A stretch of 64,000 nucleotides of DNA. Origin: an uncultured Myxococcales bacterium. Its GTDB lineage: Bacteria > Myxococcota_A > Bradymonadia > UBA7976 > VGTA01. Below, one piece after another: positions 10,314-20,362 of the stretch. A model generated the notes under the pieces. The model was given only the letters and a program-made list of their open reading frames with translations, had not been told where the DNA came from and ran no database searches. The number at the start of each line of letters is the position of its first letter. Position 1 is the stretch's first letter. The translations under genes were made by a program, and so were the position numbers. The stretch lies in assembly GCA_937146725.1 (NCBI GenBank), contig CAKZRU010000016.1:1-64000 (forward strand), in the 5' to 3' direction.

Positions 10314-11029
10314 TGGACCAAAAGCAAATCTTTTACTCTGTGTTGATCATTTTAGTCAGTCTGTCCTTTGGTGCCTGTGCAAGTCAACAACAAGAGCCCT
10401 TATCTTTTAGTTTCAACCAAATACAACCCCCGGCTGACTCTCATGAACATGACTTTGGGTATTTCAATGTTCAAAAAAAATGGACGCGACATACAGAGGT
10501 TTTTGACCATTTCGAAGGACGTTTGTTCACCAGTGCCACCCTAATTTCGCCGGCATTTGAGCAGATTCGAGTGAAACGTCATCAAAAAAAGCTAGGACTC
10601 AGTGTTGATGAAAGCACCCAATTATTAGCAAAGCGCCTAAAGCAAAGTCAGAGTGGGTATCTTTTTTTTGTGACACTTTCATCAAGTGATGCACCCAAGC
10701 TTCAACGGCCTAATATCCAAAAGAAAGTTGAAGAAGTAATCAAAGGACGTGAAGACGAGCTCAAAGCAAGTTTGCTGATTGATGGAAATATTTTCTCTCT
10801 TAGCCAAATAGATCAATTAAGCTTTAAGCGCGGGCAAGCATTACATAATGATTTCCCCTACATTACACCGGTTAAAACAGGGTATTGGCTTTATTTTGAG
10901 GTGCCGGCAGACTTTACTGCAACAGCTTTGGCCAAAAAAAGTGAAAGTCATACTCAGCATAAGTTTCAACTCAGGTTTTCTAGTCTTTCTGCAACAGCTT
11001 TACTTGAATGGGACTTAAGCTTTCAATAA
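10313..11029 (+). CDS. Putative lipoprotein of unknown function
   Basis: Signal peptide and lipobox (LVSLSFGAC); start overlaps the upstream stop codon (TAATG). Confidence 0.7.
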   Translation: MDQKQIFYSVLIILVSLSFGACASQQQEPLSFSFNQIQPPADSHEHDFGYFNVQKKWTRHTEVFDHFEGRLFTSATLISPAFEQIRVKRHQKKLGLSVDESTQLLAKRLKQSQSGYLFFVTLSSSDAPKLQRPNIQKKVEEVIKGREDELKASLLIDGNIFSLSQIDQLSFKRGQALHNDFPYITPVKTGYWLYFEVPADFTATALAKKSESHTQHKFQLRFSSLSATALLEWDLSFQ

Positions 11030-11118
11030 ACATTATAAAGAGAACGATAAACTTCAGATCAAAGATCATCAGTTCAGATCACCATCCCTACGCTTAAAAG
11101 AATTGTATCAAGCACATT

Positions 11119-12084
11119 ATGTCTAATCAGCTTCCCTCCTCAGAACACTACTCAACATACTCAAATCAAAAGGACTTTTGGGTCAGTGGTCAAGATAATA
11201 CTCGACTTCATTATACCGTATCAGGTGAGGGGCCGGTTGATTACTTGCTCTTTGATGGGATTGGGTGTGATGGCTTTATTTGGGCATATCTGCGCCCTTA
11301 TCTTGAGGAAACCGGTCGAGTGATTCATCTTCACATGAGAGGACATGGACAAAGTGAAGAGCCTCAAGATTTTTCACATGTTGATATTGATTGGCTTATT
11401 TCTGATTGGGAGCAGTTACTTCGCGTAGAGTCCTTATTGGGCAGCGAAAGGCCGCTTATTGCCCTCGGTCACAGTATGGGTGTTCAAGTACTCCTTGAGC
11501 TCAGAATCCGACACCCTAAACTCTCTTGGGCTGCTTTAGTTCTGATGTGTGGAACTTTTGAGCATACCGCAAGCAATTTATATGACACCACCATGATTGA
11601 GCGAGTATTACCCTTACTTCAAAAAGCGGCAAGTCTAGGTGGTAAAAACCTTCATCGAGTATGGAAAAGGTTGGTTAGTCTACCTTTGGCTGTTCATGTT
11701 GCTCGAGCAACAGAGATGAGTGCTGACCTAACTCGCAAGAGGGATATTGAGCGATATTTAAGCCACTTAGGGCGCATGAAGCCAGACTTATTCCTAACCA
11801 TGCTTCAAAAAATGAGTGCTCATAGTTGTCGCACAGCTCTGTCAGATATTGACACAGCAAGCTTGGTGATTGCAGGTACCTTAGATCACTTTACCCCTCC
11901 TCGGCTTTCGGTTGAGTTAGACCATTTACTGCCGAACTCCAAGCTGTTGATGCTTGCAGAAGGGACGCATTCTGCACCCATCGAACAAACCATTGAAGTA
12001 AATCAAAGTATTCGCCAATTTTTACAGCAAGAAATCTTTGCCAAACTCTCCAAAAAACCCTGTCCCGCTCCATCATCTGTTTAA
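11119..12084 (+). CDS. Alpha/beta-fold hydrolase
   Basis: Nucleophile elbow GHSMG, HMRGHGQSEEP, LVIAGTLDHFTPP, C-terminal GTHSAPIEQ. Confidence 0.88.
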   Translation: MSNQLPSSEHYSTYSNQKDFWVSGQDNTRLHYTVSGEGPVDYLLFDGIGCDGFIWAYLRPYLEETGRVIHLHMRGHGQSEEPQDFSHVDIDWLISDWEQLLRVESLLGSERPLIALGHSMGVQVLLELRIRHPKLSWAALVLMCGTFEHTASNLYDTTMIERVLPLLQKAASLGGKNLHRVWKRLVSLPLAVHVARATEMSADLTRKRDIERYLSHLGRMKPDLFLTMLQKMSAHSCRTALSDIDTASLVIAGTLDHFTPPRLSVELDHLLPNSKLLMLAEGTHSAPIEQTIEVNQSIRQFLQQEIFAKLSKKPCPAPSSV

Positions 12085-12100
12085 TCATAGAGGTACGCAT

Positions 12101-14245
12101 ATGTTTCAAAATACTAAACCAAGCGCAGCAAATCCCGTTGGGAGCTATTTAGCTGTATTAGTACTACTCGTCACCTTGGGTGCTTGTAATCACTACAATG
12201 TTGAACCTCTAGACCAGATTTTAAATGCGTCTAACCGTATTGAAAATCGTCTACCAGCCAAGACTAAACTTGATTTCCTTTTTGTGATTGATGACTCATC
12301 TTCAATGGGTGAAGAGCAGAAGGCCTTGGCTGAAAACTTCAAAACATTTTCAGACTTTTTATTTGATGAGCTTCAAGGTGCCGCTGACTATCGTATTGCT
12401 GTCACCAACTCTGGCGTTGTAAATGAAGCAGCCAACTGTACTGAAGAAAAAGCAGCGAGCGGTAAGTTTCTCTATAAGCCAGCTAATGAGGGTATTATCA
12501 TTTCTTTACCCGAAGTCCTCATCAATGGAGAGCCACCAGAGTCAAGGGTAGGTGTATTTCCTGATACGGCCGACTGTGGAGAAAGCGAAGTTGTGATCAG
12601 TTCTGAAACATTGCAATCTCTCCCAGTTAATCAATTACCACCAGCTCCAGCAGGGAATCCCTTTTGTGAAGTGCCAGATTCGGCAGCCTGCATCAAGGTA
12701 AGACGCAAACTCTATCTCGAAAAAGAGTTTCGCTGTCACTCGACTTTGGGCACATCGGGCTGTGTGATTGAAAAAGGGCTTGAAGCTATGCGCTTGGCTC
12801 TTTCTTGCAGTGGCCCCAATGCTGAAATGTTTAAATCATGCTGTATTGATTATAACGAGAATGATCCTAATCAGAATAAATATTCGTATTATAATCCCGC
12901 TTGTACGATTGGTCCAAATGATGAAGAGCCAAGCTTTCTAAGACCAGATGCGACTTTGGTGATTATTTTCATTTCAGACGAAAATGATTGCTCAACACCG
13001 GTTGATAATCCTACCGCAAGTTCCCGATTTATCTGCCAACCCGGCTGGAATTTGGATATGAATCAAGACAACATTCCTGATATTTATGAAGGACGCTGTG
13101 GTCTTGATCCAGCAGAATGTTTCCGCCGAGAATGTGGTGACTTTGCTACTCAAGGTGCGGAAGTTTGTCACAACAAGCGCTGTGATGTTGAACGCTATCA
13201 AGACTTGGGCTGTGAATATAATCGACGCCAAGCCTTGGTGCCTGTAAATGAATATCGAGACTTTTTACTAAAGCTCAAAGTACGTCCACTCGATCAAATC
13301 CTAGTGGCCACTATTGTTGGTTTCCGCCAATATTTACGTGATGAACTGAATGATCTTGTGCTTAATCCTAGTAATGACGAGCCTTATGAATTGGTGTATA
13401 ACCCAGGCATTCCGGCTGAAAACTGTGATGAGTCTGTGAACCCCAATGTTTACACGCCAGAATGCTGCCCCAATGGTAACTGCAAGGTAGATTCCATTAA
13501 ACACAGTTGTAACGTAAGTACTCCACGCGCCGTAGAATGTGCTGCACTCAATGGTGATGATCCAGAATGTCAAAACTTCTGTGGTGATGAGGCCATGTCT
13601 TGTGATTTGGTTGTGATTGATCAAAATATAGCAACACCTGGTTCTCGTTATCTTGAACTTGCCGACAGTTTAGGTGCCAATGGTCTTGGATGCTCTCAGG
13701 GCAATGAGCCTATTATTGATCCAATTACCGGTGTGATTGAAGAACGTGGAGAATGTGTAAATATTTGTGTCGATGACTTTATCAAGCCTTTACGAGCAAT
13801 CAAAGACCGAGTTGCTGACTTACTAAATACGTATTGTGTAAATCGTTTACCTGCCTGTTATGCACCGGATGTTGATGGTTCTCTGCGTCTCTGTGAAGGG
13901 GAAGAACTCTCTAATGCTACTTATTATAAATCCGGAATTCGCATTTCACGGCAGTGCTTAGTGACTCGTGAGCAAGGTGGTAATTGTGATGCCGTAGAAC
14001 CACTCACAACTTTACCCGAAAGTGAATGGAGTTTTAGCTTAGGTACCGAAGGATGCGCAGGTATTGTGGAACTTCTATCGATTCCTCCAGCCGGCTCGGA
14101 GATCTTTATCGATTATATTGTTACAGCAGGCGAATCTACAAGTGATGGGGAGTCTCTTGAGGAGACAGATATCATGAATATGCAAGCAGAGGAAATGCCT
14201 GCTGAGTCTGAAATGAATAATGAAGCAGATATGTTTATGCCTTGA
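12101..14245 (+). CDS. Cys-rich VWA-domain lipoprotein
   Basis: Start chosen at ATG 12101 (preceded by GAGGT), giving signal peptide/lipobox VTLGAC; VWA MIDAS-type LDFLFVIDDSSSMGEEQ; many cysteines downstream. The ORF track starts at 12038 in the same frame. Confidence 0.82.
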   Translation: MFQNTKPSAANPVGSYLAVLVLLVTLGACNHYNVEPLDQILNASNRIENRLPAKTKLDFLFVIDDSSSMGEEQKALAENFKTFSDFLFDELQGAADYRIAVTNSGVVNEAANCTEEKAASGKFLYKPANEGIIISLPEVLINGEPPESRVGVFPDTADCGESEVVISSETLQSLPVNQLPPAPAGNPFCEVPDSAACIKVRRKLYLEKEFRCHSTLGTSGCVIEKGLEAMRLALSCSGPNAEMFKSCCIDYNENDPNQNKYSYYNPACTIGPNDEEPSFLRPDATLVIIFISDENDCSTPVDNPTASSRFICQPGWNLDMNQDNIPDIYEGRCGLDPAECFRRECGDFATQGAEVCHNKRCDVERYQDLGCEYNRRQALVPVNEYRDFLLKLKVRPLDQILVATIVGFRQYLRDELNDLVLNPSNDEPYELVYNPGIPAENCDESVNPNVYTPECCPNGNCKVDSIKHSCNVSTPRAVECAALNGDDPECQNFCGDEAMSCDLVVIDQNIATPGSRYLELADSLGANGLGCSQGNEPIIDPITGVIEERGECVNICVDDFIKPLRAIKDRVADLLNTYCVNRLPACYAPDVDGSLRLCEGEELSNATYYKSGIRISRQCLVTREQGGNCDAVEPLTTLPESEWSFSLGTEGCAGIVELLSIPPAGSEIFIDYIVTAGESTSDGESLEETDIMNMQAEEMPAESEMNNEADMFMP

Positions 14246-14309
14246 GCTTAGCATCCTAATTCGTGTATTTACACTTGATATAAATCACTAAAACTAAAGG
14301 ACTAAGCTG

Positions 14310-17300
14310 ATGAGCAATCAATTCACCCACAAGATACTCTTAAGTTTAGTTTTTAGTCTTTATGCTTGCGAACCGATCGACACTTCTCCCCAAAATGATG
14401 AGTTTGAGATCCAAGATAGCTCAATCAACATTGAAGAAGTATTAAGTGATTCGGCTTTACTCGTTGACAATGATCAAGAAGTGACTGGTTATGACTTTTA
14501 CTTGTTAGACCAAGGCCTGCTTGATGATCAGACTGTGGATAATGACTTAGATCAGGAGCTCAGTGACAATGATATGCTTATTGATCAAGAGCTTGCTCCT
14601 TGGCTTGGTTCATCCTGTGAAACTCAAGCAAGCCCCCTTTTGCTCAATGAAATAGAGCTTTCAGACCTGAGCAAAAAGCATAGCATTAGCACCGGACAGG
14701 CTTTGGGTCGGCAAAAATTATTGATTCATCAAGCTTCGGAGAGTGAGCAAAGTAAAGAATACTTAAGTTTGGTGGGTAATCTGTTAAGCCTCAGAGATAA
14801 GCGTGGTCTAATTATTTGGGAGCGGAACACGAGTGGAGTCAGTCATTTACATGGACTGTATGACTTTAATGGTGATGGCACACTTGAAATCCTCGCGAGT
14901 TCCTTACAAAGGGTTCATATTTATAATTTGGCTACCGGCACCGAACTATGGCGATCCGAGCCAGAAGATTTAGAAGTCGAACAGGCTCTGACAAGTGTTC
15001 ACTCGGTGAAGGTTAGCCAAGCATTTGATGAGCTATTTCCTTATCTTTATCTAAGCGATGCTGGTTGCTCTACCGCTGGTACAGGGTATGGCATTATTTA
15101 TCGTTTTGATGATGGGTTTCAAGATGTACAACGCCAAGTGATCAGTGGTCCTCGTCAAGCAGGACGCTGTGCTAAATGGCATACATTAAGACGTAAGGAT
15201 AACTTTAGTCAGACAGATGACCTTTATGTTCTCTTAACCGATCAAAAAGGGCTTCATGGCTTTTCTGCAAGCAGCGGTCAGCGCATACTGTGTGGAAATT
15301 ATGGCCAAGACTTAGTGGCTGGAGAGCTTCCTTACAAGTCTTTAAATAATGAAGAAGTCTGGAGTTGGATCAGTATTTTAAATGGACAGGTTTCTTACTT
15401 GGGGCTCAGAGACTATCAAGCAGAAGATCAACACTGTGAATCAGCACAAGATATTATAGCTCCGCTATGGCAAAGAAACCTACCGAATGCTACTCCAAAA
15501 GGGCTTATTAACATTGACCTTAATGCAGATCGCTATGATGAGATTTGGGTCAATCACTATTCTGATCCGGCCGAGTCCATGAGTGAAACACAATGGATGA
15601 CTTCAATTATTGATGGAAGAACCGGTCAAGTCTTAGCTACCCTTTCGAACATGGCAGTTCTTAGTCACTTGTCTTGGTCAGTCAACGCACAAGGTGAGAG
15701 TCTTGTGGATATTTTAGTGAGTCTTAATCCTTCATCAGCTTGGGCACCGGGCGAGGTTGTGAGTGATGTAGAAGTCATTCGGGTAAACTTGGAGCAGTTT
15801 AACCAAGCAAGCCAGCAAGATTCACCTTTCTCACTTGCTTTCGATCGAATATGGAATGAGCCCTTAAGTTCTGTGGTACCTGTTTGGCACAAGGCTTCAA
15901 GCACAGATACACCAGAGTTTCTAAGGCTATTAAAAGTTAATCATGCACAAGACCCTCATCTCATCTTTAAGCGAAGCCTCAATCAAGAAGGGTTCAACAA
16001 TCAAGAACAATTAATCAGCGTAAGCGCAAGTGGTGTTCAATATGAACTCGGTTCCGAATATTCATGGGCCTACGTTGGTGCAATCTGTCTGCAAGACCAA
16101 GAATGCGATTACTCAGAGCAGATACAAGCTGTAGAAAGTAATGGTGCAATAAGCATATTAGATCATCGTTTAAACAGAATTGCACCAGATCCTGAAGTGT
16201 CGCTTGAGTTTGTCACCGGCAGTAATGCCTTTGAGTTATATCATGCCCAAGATGCTAGTAATACGCGTCTGGTAACACTGAGTGAGGCCGGTCAACTAAG
16301 TGCTTTTTCAATCGATCAACTTGAATTGAGCCAAACTCAGCCTAGTCCGCTTTGGAAGCATTCAGTAAGCGCCTTAGCACATCCACAAGAACTTGGGCCG
16401 CATAAGCCCTTTATTACTTCGGGTCCTAACCCAAAAGTCATTGCATGCCAACGTAGAAATCCAACTCAAAGTACTTGGTTAGCCTTTGATTTAGAAAGTG
16501 GGGTAGAGATATGGCGACATACCTTAAACAGTGCATTATGGTATAGTGAAAAGCAGTATTTTGCACATAAGGTTAGACATGCTCAGCAAGAGCAGGAGCT
16601 GGTTTTTAGAGTTGAACGAGCGCTTGAACAGGCCTCGATTGATAGCTTGTCACCTTGTGAGGGCGAGGAGTATTTATACTCACATTCTAATTTGTTTATG
16701 CCTAGTTTAAGCTGTCCACAGCTTGCCACAACGCCTAGGGTGATTCATGCTTTAGATGCTCATACAGGCTCATGCGTGTGGCGAGCGATTATCCAAGAAA
16801 ACAATCCTTGTTCGCGACCCTCTTTGCAAAACTTAAGCCTACTTGACCTAAATCAAGATGGAAATGATGAACTTTACTATCTTGAAAGCGACACTTTAAG
16901 AGTCCTTAATCCGATCACAGGTGAACTCTTAGAAAGTCAAACCATTCCACAGCGTCCTGATCAAAGACTTGTGAGCGGTGGTTGGCTGAAAGGCTTTCAA
17001 GGGGGATTACTGCGCTACGGTACTTTTAGCCCACCCGACTTGTACCAAGCCCCAAATCAAAGTATTTTAGAGTATCCTTTATCTCCTCTCGAACCACTTT
17101 GGCTAGGTGCAAATATCGCAGGTATCCGAAATCAATCTTGGCTTAGATCTTGGGTAGCAATCAGTGACAATGGAATATGGACTAGATTAGGTTTGGAACG
17201 CCCTTTGGTTCGCTACAATAATCAAGGAGAAATAGATCAGATTCTTAGATTGAGTGTTTCCAACGATCTTTCTCAAAGCGAAGCAAACCTGAATCGATTT

Positions 17301-18233
17301 AATGTTGAATTATTAAATCAAGATGAACTCTTAAGCTCTAGTCCCAACATTACCGGACTTACGGAAACAGATGAGGGAGGCTTAATTGCCAGTACCAATG
17401 AAGCGGCTATATTTGTTCTTGATACAGAGGGTGCTTTGCAATGGGGACGTCAATTTGTGGCTAATCCAAGTTTACCAATGTTTAGTGATTGGGATACAGA
17501 CGGTCAGCAAGAGTGGATCATAGCCACAGCAAATGGTGAGATTCAGTTGTATGACCAAGAAAGCTATCAAGGGATTACTGAGGTTTGGGAAAGCTCTTGT
17601 GATCAAGTCGCTTTGTGCTCAAGTGAAGAAGACATTGACCAAGTCATTTTAGGTCAAAGTCTATGCATTGCGTGGATACCTCTCCAAAATACCAACAGTG
17701 TACTTATCCAGCTTCAGACTCAGTCAGGTACTGCAATAAGCGAGTGGCTTGAGCCCGACTTAGTTGACCGTTTTGTCATCAACGAGCCTAACTTGGTTGC
17801 TGATAATGAGTATCGAATTGCGATTAAAGCAAGGGTATTAGATGAAGAAGGCCAGGCAATAGACACTGCGATCAGCTATTCTGATGGTTTTATGGCAATT
17901 GACGATTCTCCACCCAATGTGATCCTCAATCTTGATCGAGAGCAGATCATGCTTGATGAAGTGAATATTCAGCCCTTGCAAATAGAGATTACAGCTTCTG
18001 ACACGGTTCGTTTAGCCGGTTGGAGCCTTTTAGTTTACTCAGAGCAAAACCAACTGGTAAAGATCATTGCATCTAGTGCAAGTAATCAACAAGAACTGAG
18101 TGAAAGATACACATGGCAAGCTCAAGATCGCTATGGAGCTCAAGTAGAACCGGGACTCTATAAAGTGAGCTTTATAGTCAGTGATGATGCAGGCCAACAG
18201 AGCGTCGCTGAAGCATGGGTTGATGTTGAGTAA
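14310..18233 (+). CDS. Large lipoprotein with FG-GAP/PQQ-like beta-propeller repeats
   Basis: Lipobox (FSLYAC), Asp-rich spacer, repeats such as LYDFNGDGTLEILASS, LDLNQDGNDELYYLES, FSDWDTDGQQEWIIATANGEIQLYD. Confidence 0.75.
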   Translation: MSNQFTHKILLSLVFSLYACEPIDTSPQNDEFEIQDSSINIEEVLSDSALLVDNDQEVTGYDFYLLDQGLLDDQTVDNDLDQELSDNDMLIDQELAPWLGSSCETQASPLLLNEIELSDLSKKHSISTGQALGRQKLLIHQASESEQSKEYLSLVGNLLSLRDKRGLIIWERNTSGVSHLHGLYDFNGDGTLEILASSLQRVHIYNLATGTELWRSEPEDLEVEQALTSVHSVKVSQAFDELFPYLYLSDAGCSTAGTGYGIIYRFDDGFQDVQRQVISGPRQAGRCAKWHTLRRKDNFSQTDDLYVLLTDQKGLHGFSASSGQRILCGNYGQDLVAGELPYKSLNNEEVWSWISILNGQVSYLGLRDYQAEDQHCESAQDIIAPLWQRNLPNATPKGLINIDLNADRYDEIWVNHYSDPAESMSETQWMTSIIDGRTGQVLATLSNMAVLSHLSWSVNAQGESLVDILVSLNPSSAWAPGEVVSDVEVIRVNLEQFNQASQQDSPFSLAFDRIWNEPLSSVVPVWHKASSTDTPEFLRLLKVNHAQDPHLIFKRSLNQEGFNNQEQLISVSASGVQYELGSEYSWAYVGAICLQDQECDYSEQIQAVESNGAISILDHRLNRIAPDPEVSLEFVTGSNAFELYHAQDASNTRLVTLSEAGQLSAFSIDQLELSQTQPSPLWKHSVSALAHPQELGPHKPFITSGPNPKVIACQRRNPTQSTWLAFDLESGVEIWRHTLNSALWYSEKQYFAHKVRHAQQEQELVFRVERALEQASIDSLSPCEGEEYLYSHSNLFMPSLSCPQLATTPRVIHALDAHTGSCVWRAIIQENNPCSRPSLQNLSLLDLNQDGNDELYYLESDTLRVLNPITGELLESQTIPQRPDQRLVSGGWLKGFQGGLLRYGTFSPPDLYQAPNQSILEYPLSPLEPLWLGANIAGIRNQSWLRSWVAISDNGIWTRLGLERPLVRYNNQGEIDQILRLSVSNDLSQSEANLNRFNVELLNQDELLSSSPNITGLTETDEGGLIASTNEAAIFVLDTEGALQWGRQFVANPSLPMFSDWDTDGQQEWIIATANGEIQLYDQESYQGITEVWESSCDQVALCSSEEDIDQVILGQSLCIAWIPLQNTNSVLIQLQTQSGTAISEWLEPDLVDRFVINEPNLVADNEYRIAIKARVLDEEGQAIDTAISYSDGFMAIDDSPPNVILNLDREQIMLDEVNIQPLQIEITASDTVRLAGWSLLVYSEQNQLVKIIASSASNQQELSERYTWQAQDRYGAQVEPGLYKVSFIVSDDAGQQSVAEAWVDVE

Positions 18234-18253
18234 TCAGTCAGCTTCATCGCAAG

Positions 18254-18658
18254 CTAAAGCCTAAACTCATAAACAAGTTGCTCTCTGTCCCCATTATTAC
18301 AGGCAACAGTAAACTCCATATTCCATAGGCCAGGCATAGTAAACACAATGTCTGTCACTTGGTATATTCCGTCACCCAAATCGTTAGTAGCAGGCTGTTT
18401 GGGTGAACCATGACCATGTTCAGGCATAAATGGAACTAAGTCAATCTCACATCCTTCTAATTTTTCAGAGGAGCCATTTGAACTTACTTTAATGGTCCAC
18501 GTATTACTTCCTCTTTCGGGAGGACTCGGAAGCATTTCTTGGAGCTCAAGCTTGTAGCTGTCTGAATTAATCATAGACCCTTCTAGCTTAGGAAGACTAG
18601 GATCACAGGCCCCAAAAGAGACGGCTAAACCGAAATAAACGCAAAGTAAGTTCTTCAT
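18254..18658 (-). CDS. YtkA/FixH-like domain lipoprotein
   Basis: Lipobox AVSFGAC; PFMPEHGHGS...LGDGIYQVTDIVFTMPGLWNMEFTV resembles the YtkA-like pattern. Confidence 0.65.
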   Translation of the reverse strand: MKNLLCVYFGLAVSFGACDPSLPKLEGSMINSDSYKLELQEMLPSPPERGSNTWTIKVSSNGSSEKLEGCEIDLVPFMPEHGHGSPKQPATNDLGDGIYQVTDIVFTMPGLWNMEFTVACNNGDREQLVYEFRL

Positions 18659-18661
18659 AAT

Positions 18662-19297
18662 TTAGCTATAGCGGCGACTTAAACGGCCCAAACCTAACAG
18701 CATCATAAAACTTAGTGCCAAAGAAAAGGGACTTGATGAGTTCTGTGCATCACACCCGCCAGTATCTTCACCTTCCGTATCTGTATCTTCAGCATCAAAA
18801 ACAGTCATCATTTCACCGGCTTCAGTCATCATTTCACCAGCTTCAGTCATCATTTCACCGGCTTCAGCCATCATCTCACCGGCCTCAACCATCATCTCAC
18901 CGGCCTCAACCATCATCATTTCTTCACTGGGCACACTTTCCGCATCAGCAGGATTGGTGATTTCTCCTGCCGGATTTGGATCTCCAAATACCCAAGTACA
19001 AGTAGGGTCACCTAGTTCTTCACCATTACTAAATGAATCACCATCAGAATCAATTTCACAGATATTTGCCCAAATGACATTACCACCTTCAACCCCATCA
19101 GTATTTACTGTTTCACCAAAACTGGTTCGTACTCCACCACCGCCGGCATTGACATGGCATAGGCCACAGCTCCATTGGTTATTGGGCACTTGGTTTACGC
19201 GGTCTGGAAAGGCAAAGCCTTGATGAGCGGTCAAAAGGAAAGCGGTTACAAGGACTGCACTCACAAACTTAAAGTTTTTATTTTTGTTTTTTTGCAT
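18662..19297 (-). CDS. Temptin-like domain protein with repeat linker and MYXO-CTERM-like tail
   Basis: Signal peptide; FPDRVNQVPNNQWSCGLCHVNAGGGGVRTSFG...ICEIDSDGDSFSNGEELGDPTCTWVFGD; 7-residue repeats (MxEAGEM); tail GGCDAQ-hydrophobic-GRLSRRYS. Confidence 0.7.
   Translation of the reverse strand: MQKNKNKNFKFVSAVLVTAFLLTAHQGFAFPDRVNQVPNNQWSCGLCHVNAGGGGVRTSFGETVNTDGVEGGNVIWANICEIDSDGDSFSNGEELGDPTCTWVFGDPNPAGEITNPADAESVPSEEMMMVEAGEMMVEAGEMMAEAGEMMTEAGEMMTEAGEMMTVFDAEDTDTEGEDTGGCDAQNSSSPFSLALSFMMLLGLGRLSRRYS
18805..18909 (-). repeat. In-frame tandem repeat, five 21-bp units (MxEAGEM)
   Basis: TCATCATTTCACCGGCTTCAG / CCATCATCTCACCGGCCTCAA units read directly from sequence. Confidence 0.9.
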
Positions 19298-19313
19298 AGG
19301 TCATTCTTATTTC

Positions 19314-19350
19314 ATAAAAAAAGCTAAGTCCTATGTTGAGACTTAGCTTT
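19314..19350 (-). terminator. Rho-independent terminator of the 19413..20249 gene
   Basis: Perfect 11-bp inverted repeat AAAGCTAAGTC (19320-19330) / GACTTAGCTTT (19340-19350), followed on the minus strand by a T-run. Confidence 0.85.
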
Positions 19351-19412
19351 GCTTGAGGTCAAGTAGATCTTTCTAATTTATTAGATTGTGATTCATTTAC
19401 TCTACGTTATAT

Positions 19413-20249
19413 TTACTCAACTCTTACATGGTCGATCAGAATACCGGGGTTAAGAGCGGTAATGCTAAGTAATGCATCTTGGGCACTTTCAACTTGGTTA
19501 AGATCAATGATGTACTCCGCCCAAACATCTAACAATGGTTCATTCATCACAACTACATCATTCCATTCAACCATTAACTCAGCATAAGGGGCAGTTTCAG
19601 CAACACGGGCATAGAAGGTAAGAATTTGAGCATCTTGCACATCAGCAATACTGGTCACCAGGCGAGCCGGGTTTAGGTCTTGGCCACAGCGACCATCTAA
19701 GCGAACATGTTGTACACCTTCAACTTCAAACTGATCTCCGATATCAGCTCCACTTTGTACTTCAACGCTACCCGTACCATTCAGGTTTTCACAACGTGAT
19801 CCAGGAGTCCATTCGATTGCCCACTGATTTAGGGTGCTTACAGAAACTCGATCGATTCCAGATAATTCTGGTGACTCAAAAGTTTCTTCAAAGATATACA
19901 TTGGCGCTGAAGGCTGAACAGGATTAGACTCTACTAAACTACCTTCATCTGCTATATGATCACCATTGGTAGTGGTAGTGGTAGTGGTAGTGGTGGTGGT
20001 TTCTTCGATGATCTCCTCTTCGAAGATCTCCTCTTCAAAGCTTTCTTCTGCGTAACGGTCTTCGCTGTAACTACTTTGTGAAGAACGATCATCGTAGTAG
20101 TAATCATCTTCTTGGCCACTATCTGATACAGATACGAAGCAACCGGTTAATTGTGAACTAAGAACGATGAGGGCTAATAAGGAAAGACGACTAGAAAAGC
20201 GAGTAGAAATGCTGTTTGGGCTTAAAGTGTTTTGAGTTAAAGTATACAT
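19413..20249 (-). CDS. Putative lipoprotein with acidic and poly-Thr linker
   Basis: Lipobox SSQLTGC; EEEIFEEEIIEE(T)10 linker; C-terminal beta-rich domain of unknown family. Confidence 0.7.
   Translation of the reverse strand: MYTLTQNTLSPNSISTRFSSRLSLLALIVLSSQLTGCFVSVSDSGQEDDYYYDDRSSQSSYSEDRYAEESFEEEIFEEEIIEETTTTTTTTTTTNGDHIADEGSLVESNPVQPSAPMYIFEETFESPELSGIDRVSVSTLNQWAIEWTPGSRCENLNGTGSVEVQSGADIGDQFEVEGVQHVRLDGRCGQDLNPARLVTSIADVQDAQILTFYARVAETAPYAELMVEWNDVVVMNEPLLDVWAEYIIDLNQVESAQDALLSITALNPGILIDHVRVE
19967..20001 (-). repeat. Trinucleotide microsatellite encoding ten Thr
   Basis: GGTAGTGGTAGTGGTAGTGGTAGTGGTGGTGGT; antisense reads as consecutive ACC/ACT codons. Confidence 0.85.
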
Positions 20250-20362
20250 TGTAAATCTCCTTTTGTTTTGAGTTATGTCAGCAACGACCCTCTTTGGAGA
20301 TTCTTCAAAAAAATTAAAACTTTTTTAAAAAGTTAATGATTTTAAGCTTTTATATGTGAGGG

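Noticed and set aside
18715-19223. Plus-strand ORFs (81 and 89 aa) opposite the temptin-like gene
   Set aside because: Low-complexity His/Gln/Ser or Pro/Ser translations that mirror the antisense repeat; no RBS or family motif.
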